Positions 36,125-47,478 are shown, numbered from the stretch's first letter. The stretch is DNA of 64,000 nucleotides from Bemisia tabaci (GCF_918797505.1 NC_092793.1:74025912-74089911); one strand, 5' to 3'. The notes: generated by a model from the letters alone, not told the origin. Made by a program: numbers and translations.

Positions 36125-36516
36125 CACTGAAAAAAAAATCTCGGTGTATTTACTAAGAAAAGGGTAAAATTACCAAGAATTCAGGGTTCTATTTGTTCCC
36201 AGTTATTTCTTGGTAAAATTACCATTTACGGAATTGGTAATTATTGAACTTTCTCGGTAATTTTACTGGACCTTGGTATAAAAACGCCAATATTTTTTAT
36301 CTACTGTGGTAGAGTTACCGAGATAAAATGGCAAAGTTACCGGGAATTGATTACCAATAAATGTGGTATTCTTACCTGAAGAAACAGTAAAAATACCGGT
36401 TTTTAGGTAAGCTTACCAGTCTGTCTTGGTAAAATTACCAATAATTGGTAAAAAAAAGTGAGATGGTAAAGGTACCAACGAACCTTGGTAAAAACGCCGA
36501 GAATTTTTATTCAGTG
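36125..36516. mobile_element. CACTG-tipped element built of GGTAA/TTACC palindromes (family E)
   Basis: Tips CACTGAAAAAAAAATCTCGG and inverted GAATTTTTATTCAGTG next to GGTAAAAACGCCGAG. TG precedes and TA follows (36123-36124, 36517-36518). The 392-bp interior is dominated by GGTAA and TTACC words, several as the palindrome GGTAAAATTACC (about 36163, 36213, 36426). No coding potential. The Tc1/mariner-like class is inferred from the tip. Confidence 0.7.
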
Positions 36517-36518
36517 TA

Positions 36519-37679
36519 AGTTAACGATTAACATCGCCAAATTCTTTCGATAGTTTTCATTTCTGAATGAAGCATCGACTTTCAGACAATGGCAAATCCT
36601 TAATTACCAAAAATATTCGTTTGTTTCGTGATGTCTAAAGGTTGTCTAAATAATTAACTTTTTCATAGTCATTATGTCTAAATAATATTTCGTTGGTTTC
36701 AACATCGCGAGAATTCTCTTTCGTCGTCGTAAAACACCATCTTTGAAAATTGGAGATCTACTCTACAACGCAGTAAAATTATAATATTTCCACAAGGTCC
36801 TTATTATGCTCCGAATATTGAAATTGAAATTTATATTGGCATCGATATTGGCATTTAAATTACATTAATTTTGAAATCGAAATCAGCCTTGCGATTGTGC
36901 ATTGCTGTCCACACTTTTTGAAAATACCCCTGTATATTTTCTTCAATGTACCTATGAATACTCCATATTTTAACGAGATTGACATTACGCCAGGAAATCT
37001 ACTACCAGTACTAGATTTCTGACTGTGCCCATAACGCGGCTTGTCAACGTAACCAGATTAGACGATTAACACTGACAGAAATCTGGAACTGGATAGCAGA
37101 ATCCCTGGAAATCATATATAACCAGAAATCTAGTTACACGAACATTCTTTTTTTCCGTGCAGGGATACCAGCGGGCTGATCATTGAAACTAATAGACAAA
37201 GCGGAGGAAAAAGAAGACGAAGGGAAAATGGAGCTATTCTATTGGTTGAAATGGGTGGTTGTTCAAGATTGAGGAACAAATGATGGACTAATTACAGGTT
37301 GCAGTTAGCTAGTATATTACTTACCCCCTTTGTCCATTGCAACCACCCGCTTTCACCGATAAGATTGCTCCATTCTCCCTCCTTTATCCATAGCTTATTC
37401 CATCACTTTGAACAATCAGCCTGAAATTTCTTGATCCCACAAGATTTTTACAAACCTCCCGCGCAAAGGGGTGTAGCCGCTCGTTAAGAGTTCCGAAATG
37501 ATAGGCAATATCAGGGACACGGTGGGTAGGCGACCGTTGTGACAACCCCACGGCGAGGTGCACCACCAAGAGTGATGGTGGAGGGGGGGAGGGGTCGGCA
37601 CGTGATTGCAGCGGCCAATTGCCTTGCGGCCACGCGCTACGGCCACGACACGGCCTCCACCTTGACAGCTATCGGCAGC
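36519..37679. other. Intergenic DNA flanking the Harbinger insertion, no gene seen
   Basis: Near 37140-37160 the sequence CTTTTTTTCCGTGCAGG resembles one end of a CACGGAAAAA-tipped element, but a partner end was not found. No gene recognised. Confidence 0.4.
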
Positions 37680-37682
37680 TAA

Positions 37683-37721
37683 GGGCCGTTTGTACGACCT
37701 CCGGTTATCTGCTAGTCAAAC
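37683..37721 (+). repeat. Left terminal inverted repeat of the Harbinger element
   Basis: GGGCCGTTTGTACGA, then a 13-bp spacer, then GCTAGTCAAAC. It pairs with 47921-47949. Confidence 0.9.
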
Positions 37722-37989
37722 GAAAACTATGACCTGACCGGAGGATTGGTGCTGTACGACCGATGACGACATCAAACCAGTGGTCAAAAACTGATGATTT
37801 GGCTGATTAGCAGATGGAGCGACGGCTATCTGCTGGTTAGGGCCTGACCAGTAGTTTGTTGACAGTTTGAGGTTATATTTTGGTCAGATCCAGATCGTTT
37901 ATCTTATCATCATATATTCGTTGTTGCTGGCCAAGTTTATATTCTTGCCGTCGGGTGATATTATTTGAGTGTTGTTTGAGTTTGTGAAA

Positions 37990-40603
37990 ATGTTTATGAA
38001 CTTTGATTTTATTTCGGACGAAGAAGGGGAAATATATGACAACGTTCCTCCGCCAAGGAGGCCGAAATTAATAAGACCCAGAATCAACCCCATGGATGTT
38101 TGGGATGAACCAGAGTTTTTCCAAAGGTTTCGCCTATCCAAAGCAACTGTTAATGAAATTTTGGACCAAATTCTTCCAGCGCTTCAAGACTCAGGAAGGT
38201 AATAAGATATTTGAATTTAATACATTCTAATATTCATGCATGCATCAATCTCTGATTTTGGCTGAATGATGAAAGTGTACCCCTCCGCTGAACTTTGCCC
38301 TGCTACTCTCTTGACTCCTCCAGAAGCCTTCATGATGAAGGTACAAAATTTCTAGCTGGGGACTTTAGAAGGTGAACATGTTATTTTGCAGAGGAAACCA
38401 AGAGTGCACACTGAACAATGTACCCTGTGCCATGCCAGAAGGGGGCAAATGAAGGCTGTAGCCTGTGGAGCAATAATGCGACTGGGCGCATGTCAAATGT
38501 TTTTGGGGCTGCCCACTATTGCTTCTTTCATGTAGGAAAACCTGGGGGGCTATCAAAGCCGTTTGCTTTTCAGTTAGGAGGAACCTGAAATTTATTAGGG
38601 GCTCAAGTCTCAATACTTCAAGATCAGCTGAGAATTGTTTGATTTGCATCAGGTGCATGACATTCATTAGAAGCACCTATCTCAAGCATTCACTCTGCTT
38701 TTCATTGTTTGAGCATTCTCCCCAATAGAGGATGCACCCAGACCTGTTTTGCAAAACTCTCGTGCTTTCATTGCTTTTCGCCCTTCAACTAGGTGCAGAC
38801 AGTGCAAGTTATAACGCATCTATTTGTAAAATGGTCTGAAGTAGGCGGTGCCACAAGAATTTGGCAGTGATTGGTAGTTATGAGCCTGTGTCGAATATTG
38901 CTCCATGAAATTGTGTGCTCCTAGTAGTATAGCAAGGAAGGTTCGGATCAATATTGAAATTTTTGCTGGAGATGATTGCGTAGGAAACTTTGCATCAACA
39001 ACACTGCAAGTTAAGTTTCAAAATTTACAGTCATAGAGGTGTTTTTCTAACAAGGCAGTTTTTTGCATTAAGCTTTCTCTTAAAATTTTACAGAAATGAT
39101 GCTGTTTCTCCACTGAATAAATTGCTGATGACGCTGCGATTCTATGCCACTGGTAGCTTTTTTATGGAGGTTGGTGATTTCATTGGACCAGAAAAGTCTA
39201 CTACAATGCGCCACATTTGGACGACAACCCGGGCAATAGTCGGCTTGCGACAGCAACACATTTACATGCCTCGCAACAATGAAGAGATCGCTCAGATACA
39301 AGGTCGCTTTTATAACATGGCTCGATTTCCTCGTGTAATTGGCGTAGTGGATGGAACTTTCATTCGAATTCAATCCCCAGGTAATTTCTTTTTAACAATT
39401 TTTGGTACTTTTGCTGGCAACACAAGTTTACATTTGGGGGCTTGGAAATAAATTATGAAAAGTAACAATAAACCACCGTTTTGGATGATATTTGAGTTTT
39501 AACAAGACACCCTAAACTCTAATAGTGCAGAATAGGTACATACAAGAATAAAATAATAGAAATACTTTTCTAGGCATTCAAATTAGAATAAAGTCACAAC
39601 AGCATACTTAATGTTCAGACAAGACTGAGAAAAGTTTTGAATGCCGAGAACAGAGTAGCAAACGATCATCAATTTTTATTCATAAAACTACTGAAGAGGA
39701 ACAGGTGGAAAGACACCTATTTTCTATCTTAAGTCTGATCCCTACTGTCAATTTGCAAACCATGTTTTGGTCTTGGTCTGAACTTTTTAGATGCAATTCA
39801 TACTGTCTGATAAATACATTTGAAAGCAGAAGGCTTGAAGCTCTACCCTGAAGATTAACTTGTTTCTTCCTTGTTATGTCTTACTTTTCCTTCTCTACTT
39901 TTGTCATTGTCAATGTATCTGTAACTTCCTTTTGGTTGTACCTAACAGTTTTTTTGGGATTTTGTTCCTATAGTGTTACTAAAAAATATATAAATTAAAC
40001 ATTGTTTTTGTCTGTTTAACAGGTGGTGCTGATGCGGAAACTTTCCGCAACCGGAAGCAATATTTTGCGAAAAACATTCAAGTTGTTGGTGGCCCTTCTT
40101 TAGAGATACAAAATATTGTCACTAGGTGGCCTGGATCCGCCCATGATCAGACTGTCTTCAATGCCTCTAACATTGCACACCGACTCCAGGCTGGAGAATG
40201 GGGAAACCACTGGATTTTGGGAGACACAGGTTATGAATGTCGCCCATACATACTAGTTCCTCTGACCGCAGCAAACACTGCGGCACAAAATCTTTATAAT
40301 GAATCATTCGTTCGGACCAGACAGTCGGTTGAACGACTCATAGGGGTTTGGAAACGACGTTTCCCGATTCTCTCAACAGGCATTCGCATTACAGAGGAAA
40401 CTTTGGAAAAAACAGACTTTTACATTGTAGCCTGCGCTATTCTCCATAATATTGCAATTAGAAATAATGAGCCAGAGCCGCCAGTAGACCCGGCAGTGCC
40501 TATTTTCCCTGATATTGTAGTGCAACATAATGCTGTCACTTTAAATCATAGAATTGCTGCACGAACGGAACTCATTGCAAATTATTTTACGAATCTTGTG
40601 TGA
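37990..40603 (+). CDS. Harbinger transposase (DDE nuclease, HARBI1-like), 3 exons, 358 aa
   Basis: The catalytic subunit of the transposon, expected to cut and rejoin the element ends in the nucleus. Exons are 37990-38198, 39094-39380 and 40023-40603, with GT-AG introns of 895 and 642 bp. Phases close exactly to 359 codons including TGA. The length suits the family (HARBI1 proteins are about 350 aa). Visible motifs: GVVDGT with D156, PGSAHD with D207, LGDTGY around D233, and RQSVERLIGVWKRRFP with E269. D156, D207 and E269 are the likely DDE triad. The acidic N-terminus ends in a region resembling the helical part preceding the nuclease fold (FRLSKATVNEIL, then DAVSPLNKLLMTLRFYATG). The first in-frame ATG (37990, A at -3) was chosen; a second lies 6 bp on. 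AATAAA follows at 40811. No internal stop or missing catalytic residue is seen. Confidence 0.92.
38199..39093 (+). other. Intron 1 of the Harbinger transposase gene
   Basis: Donor AAG|GTAATA, acceptor TTTTACAG|AAATG. 895 bp. Frames of 69-103 aa inside it lack motifs. Confidence 0.85.
39381..40022 (+). other. Intron 2 of the Harbinger transposase gene
   Basis: Donor CCAG|GTAATT, acceptor GTTTAACAG|GTGG. 642 bp, AT-rich. Joining restores the reading frame through SPGGADAETF. Confidence 0.88.
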
Positions 40604-40810
40604 AAAGTTTGGCACAAAGCTTAGACCATTAAGATAGGTATACAAGTTCCTACCGAACTGTAATTTTTCCTCCAGAAGAATTCTTTTTGGAACTATCATG
40701 TGATATTGTTACTCTTGATTGTTTCTGCTGTTGACTTTGTACATTTTGTATTGTATTGTATATAAGATAAGAAATCATTTTATTTGATCAGTATATAAAA
40801 GAGAAAAGAT

Positions 40811-40816
40811 AATAAA
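40811..40816 (+). terminator. Candidate polyadenylation signal AATAAA for the transposase
   Basis: A canonical AATAAA about 210 bp after the stop codon, followed by a T-rich stretch (GGTTTTTTC). It is the first match downstream of the stop in this orientation. Confidence 0.6.
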
Positions 40817-40819
40817 GGT

Positions 40820-41920
40820 TTTTTCATTCAATCATAATAGCAAATAGATCTCGTCATTAATACTCATCCTTCCATTCATTAGTGTTTAGGAGGAAAAAAA
40901 AAATTACATCTAAGCTTGCAACATTGCAGAAATCATGAAAAGATTAATTTTCCTATTAAACAGCTCAGCAATAGGTACTCTTTTCTGAAATGTCTGCCTC
41001 AGCATGGAGAAAATTTTGTGTGAATTTCAAGCTATAACTCTTCTAAATGCTTCTAAGAAAAGGGAAAGATACTAAAATGTCCAAGAGGAGAGAAGAGCTT
41101 TTGAACTTCGGCCAACATACTTTTATTTTCAACAATATAAACTCGGGTGGTGTACTTTCAGATAGTGTCTCACAACCTTGGGTGCAAAATTTGCAGGTAG
41201 CAGGTTCCTGCCCAATATTAAGTAAAAACTAGCCTACTGATCTATCATACCGTTTTCATTTAAATCTGAAGCGCAAAAAGTTTTAGAAAATTATCAGAAA
41301 ATATGTTGGTGAAGTTGCAGGAACGCATATTTCAGTTTGCGGCATTGCAGACCGTTCATAATTTATTGATCTTTCAGACAGAAAAATAGTCAACACCATT
41401 TCTTGAAAACTCCCCTGCTGCTCTTTCTGAGTGAAGCACATGTCAAAATTTCAAGAAGTAGCATGGATTTATTTACTTCAGATACATAAATGAGAGCAAA
41501 AATTTTAAAACATCGCAAACTGCATTAGCGTTCTTGCAGTTTAACAATTTTGTTTCCTTCACTGGAAAAAATTAGACGAAGGTTAAAAGGTATTAATAAT
41601 ACTGATTTGGTAGTAAAGAATGGTAATGTTTAATTATTATACGAAAGAGGTTTACAATTTTTTAAAGCAAAAAGATAAACACAGGCACTTAGAGTCAGAT
41701 TATAATTAATTCAAAGGTCATGGAAAAAAGGCACAACAAATAGATTGGGAATTAATCAAAACATTGGAGCGTACCTAGAAAACGCAGGTATTAATTGGAC
41801 TGGGGGAGGGAGCAATTATTTTCAGTTAGCAAGATCGCAGACAAATATTCTAATTACACTAGTGGCTTGCATTCCTTTCTTTTCTATGTGAGGAATGACA
41901 ATGAAAAAAACTGTGGTAAC
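40820..41920. other. Non-coding DNA between the two convergent Harbinger genes
   Basis: AT-rich, no gene. Frames of 61-63 aa lack motifs. Confidence 0.5.
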
Positions 41921-41924
41921 ATCC

Positions 41925-43140
41925 TCCTTAACATTTTAATTATTTTATCACATTTAAATTATTCTATCACATTTCAAGTATTCTAAGCGTAAGATGAGAA
42001 TTTTAAAATTTACATTTCATTAAGAATAGGCCAAGTCCCAAGTCGTCCCCAAAATTTGACTGCAACTGAAATCTTCGCAGAGTTCAGAAACAGCGTAAGA
42101 ACCAACTGACTAGCAACCCCCAGGCAGGACACAAATACGTTAATGACTGAACTTTGACTAGGGTGGCATAGCTATGCACTTGAAACTAAATAAGAACCAT
42201 CACCAAATATTTCTATGTACAAATTATCACTTGCAAAGGCATTATCCACTTATTAAACTAGAGCTCTATCACTATCAGAGAGTAAAAATGAATTAATTGT
42301 TGTAATTGAAATATTTCTAGAGATCTGAGATTTGGCACTTATATTTAGGGTAGAACCGTTTTAAAGGGCTAATAGTAACATTCTCTCTAACATGATAAAT
42401 ACTTCATCATATTTTAATTATTTTATCACATTTTAATTATTCTATCACATTTTAATTATTCTATCACATTTTAATTGGATTGCATTTTGCAAAAAGGAAC
42501 CACTAGCATTGCAATCATGCTAAGATTGTGCAACTTCATCTTTTGCGATAAAATTGCGGAAATCGTGAAAAAATATGAAATTTAGATGGTAATTTTTGTC
42601 TTAAATTTACAGTTTTTAGCGGGTAAAATAGGAACTATTAATGGATAATTGGGTTTTTCCTCCAAGACAAAAGAAGTTGCACAATCTTAGCAACATTGCA
42701 ATGCTAGTGGTTCCTTTTTGCTAAATGCAAACCAATTATTCTAGGCGTAACGGGGTTTGTAAGATCAACATTTTAAAATTTCCATTTCATGAAGAAATGC
42801 AAAGTCTTACCATGTCGGCCCCAAAGTTTGACCGCAACTGAAATCTTTGCAGAGTTCAGGAACAGCTTAAGAACCAAATGACTAGCAACTCTACGGCAGG
42901 ACTCAAATACATTATTGACTGAACTTTGACTAGAGCAGCATAACTAAACACTTAAAACTAAATAAGAACCATCACCAAACATTTCTATGTACAAATTATC
43001 ACTTTCAAAGGCATTGTCCACTGCAACTGAGAGCTTTATCACTATCACAGAGTAGAGAATGAATTATTTGTGGTAATTGAAATATTTCTAGAGATCTGAG
43101 ATTTGGCACTTATATTTAGGATAGAACCATTTAAAGGAAC
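41925..43140. repeat. Tandem duplication inside the Harbinger element, second copy carrying a MITE
   Basis: Block 1 (about 41925-42370) and block 2 (about 42412-43140, minus the MITE at 42477-42733) share TTTTATCACATTTAAATTAT-type A/T repeats and then ATTTCAT(T/G)AAGAA. They also share CTAGCAAC, CTAAATAAGAACCATCACCA, TTCTATGTACAAATTATCAC and GAAATATTTCTAGAGATCTG. They are about 85-90% identical by eye. Block 1 lacks the MITE and so shows the target region without it. Confidence 0.85.
42477..42733. mobile_element. Family A MITE, copy 4 (257 bp, AATT duplication), nested in Harbinger
   Basis: Ends GGATTGCATTTTGCAAAAAG + GAACCACTAGC and inverted GCTAGTGGTTCC + TTTTTGCTAAATGCAAACC. AATT on both sides (42473-42476, 42734-42737). 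The duplicated block at 41925-42370 lacks it (ACATTTCAAGTATTCTAAGC against ACATTTTAATT|element|AATTATTCTAGGC), which fixes the ends and the 4-bp duplication. Confidence 0.92.
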
Positions 43141-43480
43141 GCAGAGGTAACGCTCAATGCACCTAGGTAAAGATAAATAAAGAATAAAATATCTGCAGCT
43201 CATCAATAAATTATGTACAGCTTATCAATAAATGGTAGGAACAAGATTTATCAGTCAGGAGAAGAGCACTCCAAAATTAAAAAATGGTTTTCCTCGAGTG
43301 ATCTCTCCAACAAAGGAAAAATTATAGAAATTGGCTCCGATAAAGTGATACTGACAAAACTTCTAATGAATTACCACTCGTCATTTCACTTTAAAAATTA
43401 TCACACTTTCAGGAAGATTCTCCGATGCAACTGAGGAGAGCATTGATAGAATGAGAACTTTTATAGAAGAACAATTAAAG

Positions 43481-46400
43481 CTAACAGTTATTGTTGTAAC
43501 TTTTTCGAATAGCTGCAATCTTTTCGTGATGCAACACAATATCTCTCTCTTCTTGATCTCTCAGGAACTGCATTTTAAGATCGTGTTCTTCTTTTTTCCT
43601 TACTTCCTCTTGCTCTGCTATCTCTGTGAGTCTTTGGAAATACATCTTTTGATAGTCTACCAACTCTTCTTTTTCTAGCAGAAGCCTTTCGTGAGTCGCA
43701 TAGATTCGTTTGTTGTTTTTATACTTCGGGGTCACTACCTTTCCTGAAACAAAAAAAAAATCAAAGATCAGGTTCTGTTCAGGCAAGAAGACAAAAATTG
43801 AAAATTAACTAACTGCGCTGAAATTTTCTTTCTCCATGAACAGCGCGTAATAAATAAGCGATTTCAGCCCGTAAAAAATAAAAATCTGGTTACTCTGTAA
43901 GGCCTAAGCTAGGTTTCACGACACAATGAAACTTTGACTGGAAATTTGCATCACCATAACCTTTCATTTCAGTCATGTCTCATTGACATGCTCAGGTGCC
44001 CCATGAAAGGGGCGAAATTTGGAAAGGCTTCTAAACAATAATTTATTTTTAACCGTTATGATCATAAATTAATCAGTACCTTCTGTAGGTATGACTGCAG
44101 AAGGTTGTTCGTGTGTTATGCGTTCCAATATCTCGGTGTTGACTGCTCATTTACATTTTCCACCGCACCCCCACCCCCTCTGCTTTACTTCATAACTACT
44201 TTTATCAACGCTATCAAGAAAAAAGCAATGAAAAATAACTCCAAAAATTCTTATTAGAATTGCTTAAAAATGCATAACAAACGAACAAGCATATGTTGTT
44301 ATAATTTAAGAAGTTATTGATTGCTTTGTGATCGTTGACGGACGTAATTAAATTAATGTTAAATTCCATTGCATTTAATGAGATTTGATCTGCAGTGTTG
44401 CTGTAGAACAGACCTGTTCCAGTGAATGTTTTGCACATCTGCTTCTTTCATCCTATTCTAGACTAAAAAAATGTGCCATTAGGAAAGTTTATTTTTCCTT
44501 ACCACTTTCGGCATTTCCATTAGGAATTCTTAAGGCATTTGATCGTGGCGTCCTTAGCATCGCTGGCGTGTAATTGCTCCAATTGGCTGATGGTGGTACA
44601 TTCTCTCGTGCTAAAGAGCTGGTAGCTGGCGGTGTTGGTGGTGGTACATTCTCTCGTCCAGCAGAGCTGGTAGCTGGCGGTGTTGGTCTATTAGGTGTCT
44701 TTGGGGCAGAGGAGCTACCAGAAAGTCCAAACAAATGTCTTTCTTCCTAAAATAAAGAAGGTTTTAAACAAATGTTATTCAGTGGCTAAGCAACACAAAA
44801 GGAAAGTCCCGCAAACAAAATTTCCCACTCTATTTATTAGTTTCAGATGAAAGTTACAGACCTCTGAGAGCCTCAAAAGACCTGCACTTTCTTAAGATAC
44901 TCAAATTTCGAGAAGGAAAACTTTCAATTGTTTCCAGTTCAACAGACATCAGCATTGCCTGGCTTCATTATTACTTCAATTTTCAAATGAAGTTCTCATT
45001 GAAACATGTATGCCTTGCCACAAAAAAGTAACGGTAGCGTATGACCTCTACTTCCCGCAATCAGCTAGATCCTTGCACCGATCTTATACTAATTTTTAAT
45101 TAATTTATCCTCTTCTTTTTTTCCCACAGATGCAATTATTAAAAGCAAGAGAAGTTAATAATTTCTAGAATAAAGAGAGAATATATTGCTTCCCCTCCGT
45201 AGATGATATGCTATTAAAAAGTTTACAGAGGCAACAGCTGTGCATCTGAATTTGATCAAGAAAAATTATTAAAAAACCTGAAAACAAAAACAACAGTATA
45301 GTATATTACGCTTAACTTGTTACGTACCTCATTAAGGATTATTTCACAGTGCACATCTTCAGTTTCATCTGGCATATCTGCATCTTCTTCATACAAAGGA
45401 TTCACATTCTCATCATTGAAACGTCCTCTTGCCCCAGGAAAAGCATCTGAAATGAAGGAGACAACTTAATAGTAATATCAAAATGATGATTTTAATCGGA
45501 TCAAATTTTTGATTGATCCTCAAAGAAGAGTTCAATTCTAAGTTAAATTGATTCATATTATTATTGTATCTTTCAGGTGTGAATCTACTGATGAGACAAG
45601 TCTTTGGGAATTAGAGTCCCCACTGATTAAGATTGCACATTTTAAGGGTGCGCGCCAGATAATTGCATGATAACCTTTAAGCATTGATAGTAAATTCAAG
45701 AGTTGAGATGGCCGATCCTCTACCACAGTCTAAAAGTACATGAACTTTTCTGCGTGGATTCTACTGGCAATTTTGGGCGAGCCAAAAAAGATTTATTACA
45801 TCAATGAGTGGCTTTAGATAAAAGGCTCTTTACTCCCACACAGTGTCAGCACAAAAGGGAATTGGCAGACTTTAATGACAGCAATACAGGAACAAGTGTG
45901 AAAAGCTTGAGACTTATTAGTGATATCCAGGCATGAGTATTTGCTAATATTTTTTACTCAGCTTTTTCCTCACTTCAAAAATAAAGCTAAAAGAAGGTTT
46001 CCTTTCCATGCATCAATATCTGTGGTAAATGAGTGAATTTTTCAGTTAAGGTGATTCGTGAAGCTCAAGTGACGTAGTCGAACTGGCATGCAATATATCG
46101 CATCTTTTAGATCAAAAATCTTGACAGATTTTGAATTTTCAGCAAAACAAGGACGATAGCCCCTGCGCATGAGCCTAAAGAATCATGCTAAACCCACAAA
46201 TCGGCAAAATTCAGAGAAATGAAAGCCGGATAGTGTTAGGAAAAGAACCTCGCATTCGATTCAGCTATCGATTTCTGTATCGAATGCGAGGTTCTTTTCC
46301 TAACACTATCCTGCTTTCATTTCTCTGAATTTTGCCGATTTGTGGGTTTAGCATGATTCTTTAGGCTCATGCGCAGGGGCTATCGTCCTTTTTTTGCTGA

Positions 46401-47478
46401 AAATTAAAAATCTGTCGAGATTTTTGACCTAAAAGATGCGATGTATCGCATGCCACTTCGACTACGTCACTAGAGCTTGACGAATCAACTTAAACAAGAC
46501 TTGAGGGAAATATCAATGCAAATGGTGAACCTTATTTCCTTTACTTGGGAAATATCTGTTGTTCATTTAACTTATCCTGGATAAATTTTTCTTCAGAACT
46601 TCCATACTCTGATAATCTCCGCTGCAACTTACAATAGCAGTTCGGTAAAATATCAAGCTTTGGTGATGGATACCAAAGGCAGGATAAATAAGAACAGGAT
46701 TAATAGGACTTTCAGATGGGTATTGAAAGAATAACGTCTTAATTTTTCTCTGGTGAGGGATGCATAGTTCTTAGGGATTGGGCCAGGGTGGCTATAGCCA
46801 CCTAGATTTTATGTTTCAGGCGAACTAGGCGATACCTGACAGACTCTGCCGAATATAATAGCCTCCATCTAGAGATGGTCTCCTGTTTTGTGTTCATAGA
46901 AAAAACTTAATGCATCCATCAATATACTTCGAACTTGGACCTGGCAAGAAAGTATTCATGGTATAAATATCAGAGTACTTGCGTATAATTAAAGGTGCAT
47001 GCACGTTTGGAAGGTTTCAGCAAAATTTACCTGCATCGCAATCTGCCAGGTTCGATCCTCCGTGGATGGAATAGCTGCTACAGATTGATGATACTTTCTG
47101 CGATATAGCAGACACAGTTTGCGTTTCGTCTGCTGTCCCGCCACCGGTCTTCCTAAAACTTCTCCTTTCGGCCGCGAACTCCGATCTCGACTTCTTCTTT
47201 AAGGCATTCCACTTGTTGAGCAGTTGCTCCGGCGTCCGCGTGAATCCGTTCTGGGTGAAGGCTACGGCAATTTTCTCCCACGCGGACTTTTTTTCGGACC
47301 ACATGACGGCATCGGAGGTTTTATTTTCTAAAATATGTCTAAAGTCTGAAATTTGGTCGCTCAGGAGCTCTACCTCGGCTACCGAGAACGGCGGTGCTTT
47401 GGGCTGCGCGGGTTTGTTGGGTTTGGATTTGGATCCTTTGGCAGGCGGTGCTCCTTCTGCATTCGGCGCACAACTCAT
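43481..47478 (-). CDS. Harbinger Myb/SANT-like DNA-binding protein, 4 exons, 357 aa
   Basis: Likely the partner that brings the transposase to the element ends and into the nucleus, as known for Harbinger Myb-like proteins. Exons in order of translation are 47478-47031, 45446-45328, 44746-44503 and 43743-43481. All introns are GT-AG and phases close to 358 codons including TAG. The first ATG in frame (MSCAPNAEG) is used; upstream frame without ATG is an AACGATAAAATA repeat. Residues 31-112 form the Myb/SANT-like domain with three tryptophans (W60, W67, W90), then NKWNALKKKSRSEF and FRKTGGG, as in the zeste/Myb_DNA-bind_5 group. An acidic stretch lies at about 158-189. A Pro/Thr-rich part has two copies of TPPATSS..RENVPP (about 208-241). 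The C-terminal 70 residues are charged and probably coiled coil. No break seen. Exact family is by pattern recognition. Confidence 0.88.
43744..44502 (-). other. Intron 3 of the Harbinger Myb-like gene
   Basis: Minus-strand donor AGTG|GTAAGG at 44502, acceptor GTTTCAG|GAAAG at 43744. 759 bp. No features of its own. Confidence 0.85.
44747..45327 (-). other. Intron 2 of the Harbinger Myb-like gene
   Basis: Donor GAG|GTACGTAAC, acceptor TTTATTTTAG|GAAG. 581 bp, AT-rich. Confidence 0.85.
45447..47030 (-). other. Intron 1 of the Harbinger Myb-like gene (holds a 440-bp hairpin)
   Basis: Donor GCAG|GTAAATT at 47030, acceptor TTCATTTCAG|ATGC at 45447. 1,584 bp, the longest intron of the element, and 440 bp of it is the inserted foldback 46050-46489. 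Confidence 0.85.
46050..46489. mobile_element. 440-bp near-perfect hairpin MITE with TTAA duplication
   Basis: Two arms of about 210 bp (46050-46260 and 46279-46489) around an 18-bp loop. Arms start GGTGATTCGTGAAGCTCAAG and, on the other strand, GTTGATTCGTCAAGCTCTAG. They share GTGACGTAGTCGAA, TGGCATGC, TATCGCATCTTTTAG or a variant, GATAGCCCCTGCGCATGAGC, AGAATCATGCTAAACCCACA and AGTGTTAGGAAAAGAACCTC. TTAA lies directly outside both ends (46046-46049, 46490-46493), as in piggyBac- or Kolobok-type integration. No coding potential. Placement in an intron leaves the Myb-like frame intact. Confidence 0.92.

Noticed and set aside
38365..39373. Minus-strand frames of 97-103 aa over the transposase exons and intron
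   Set aside because: They overlap a clear plus-strand gene, have no motifs and are shadows.
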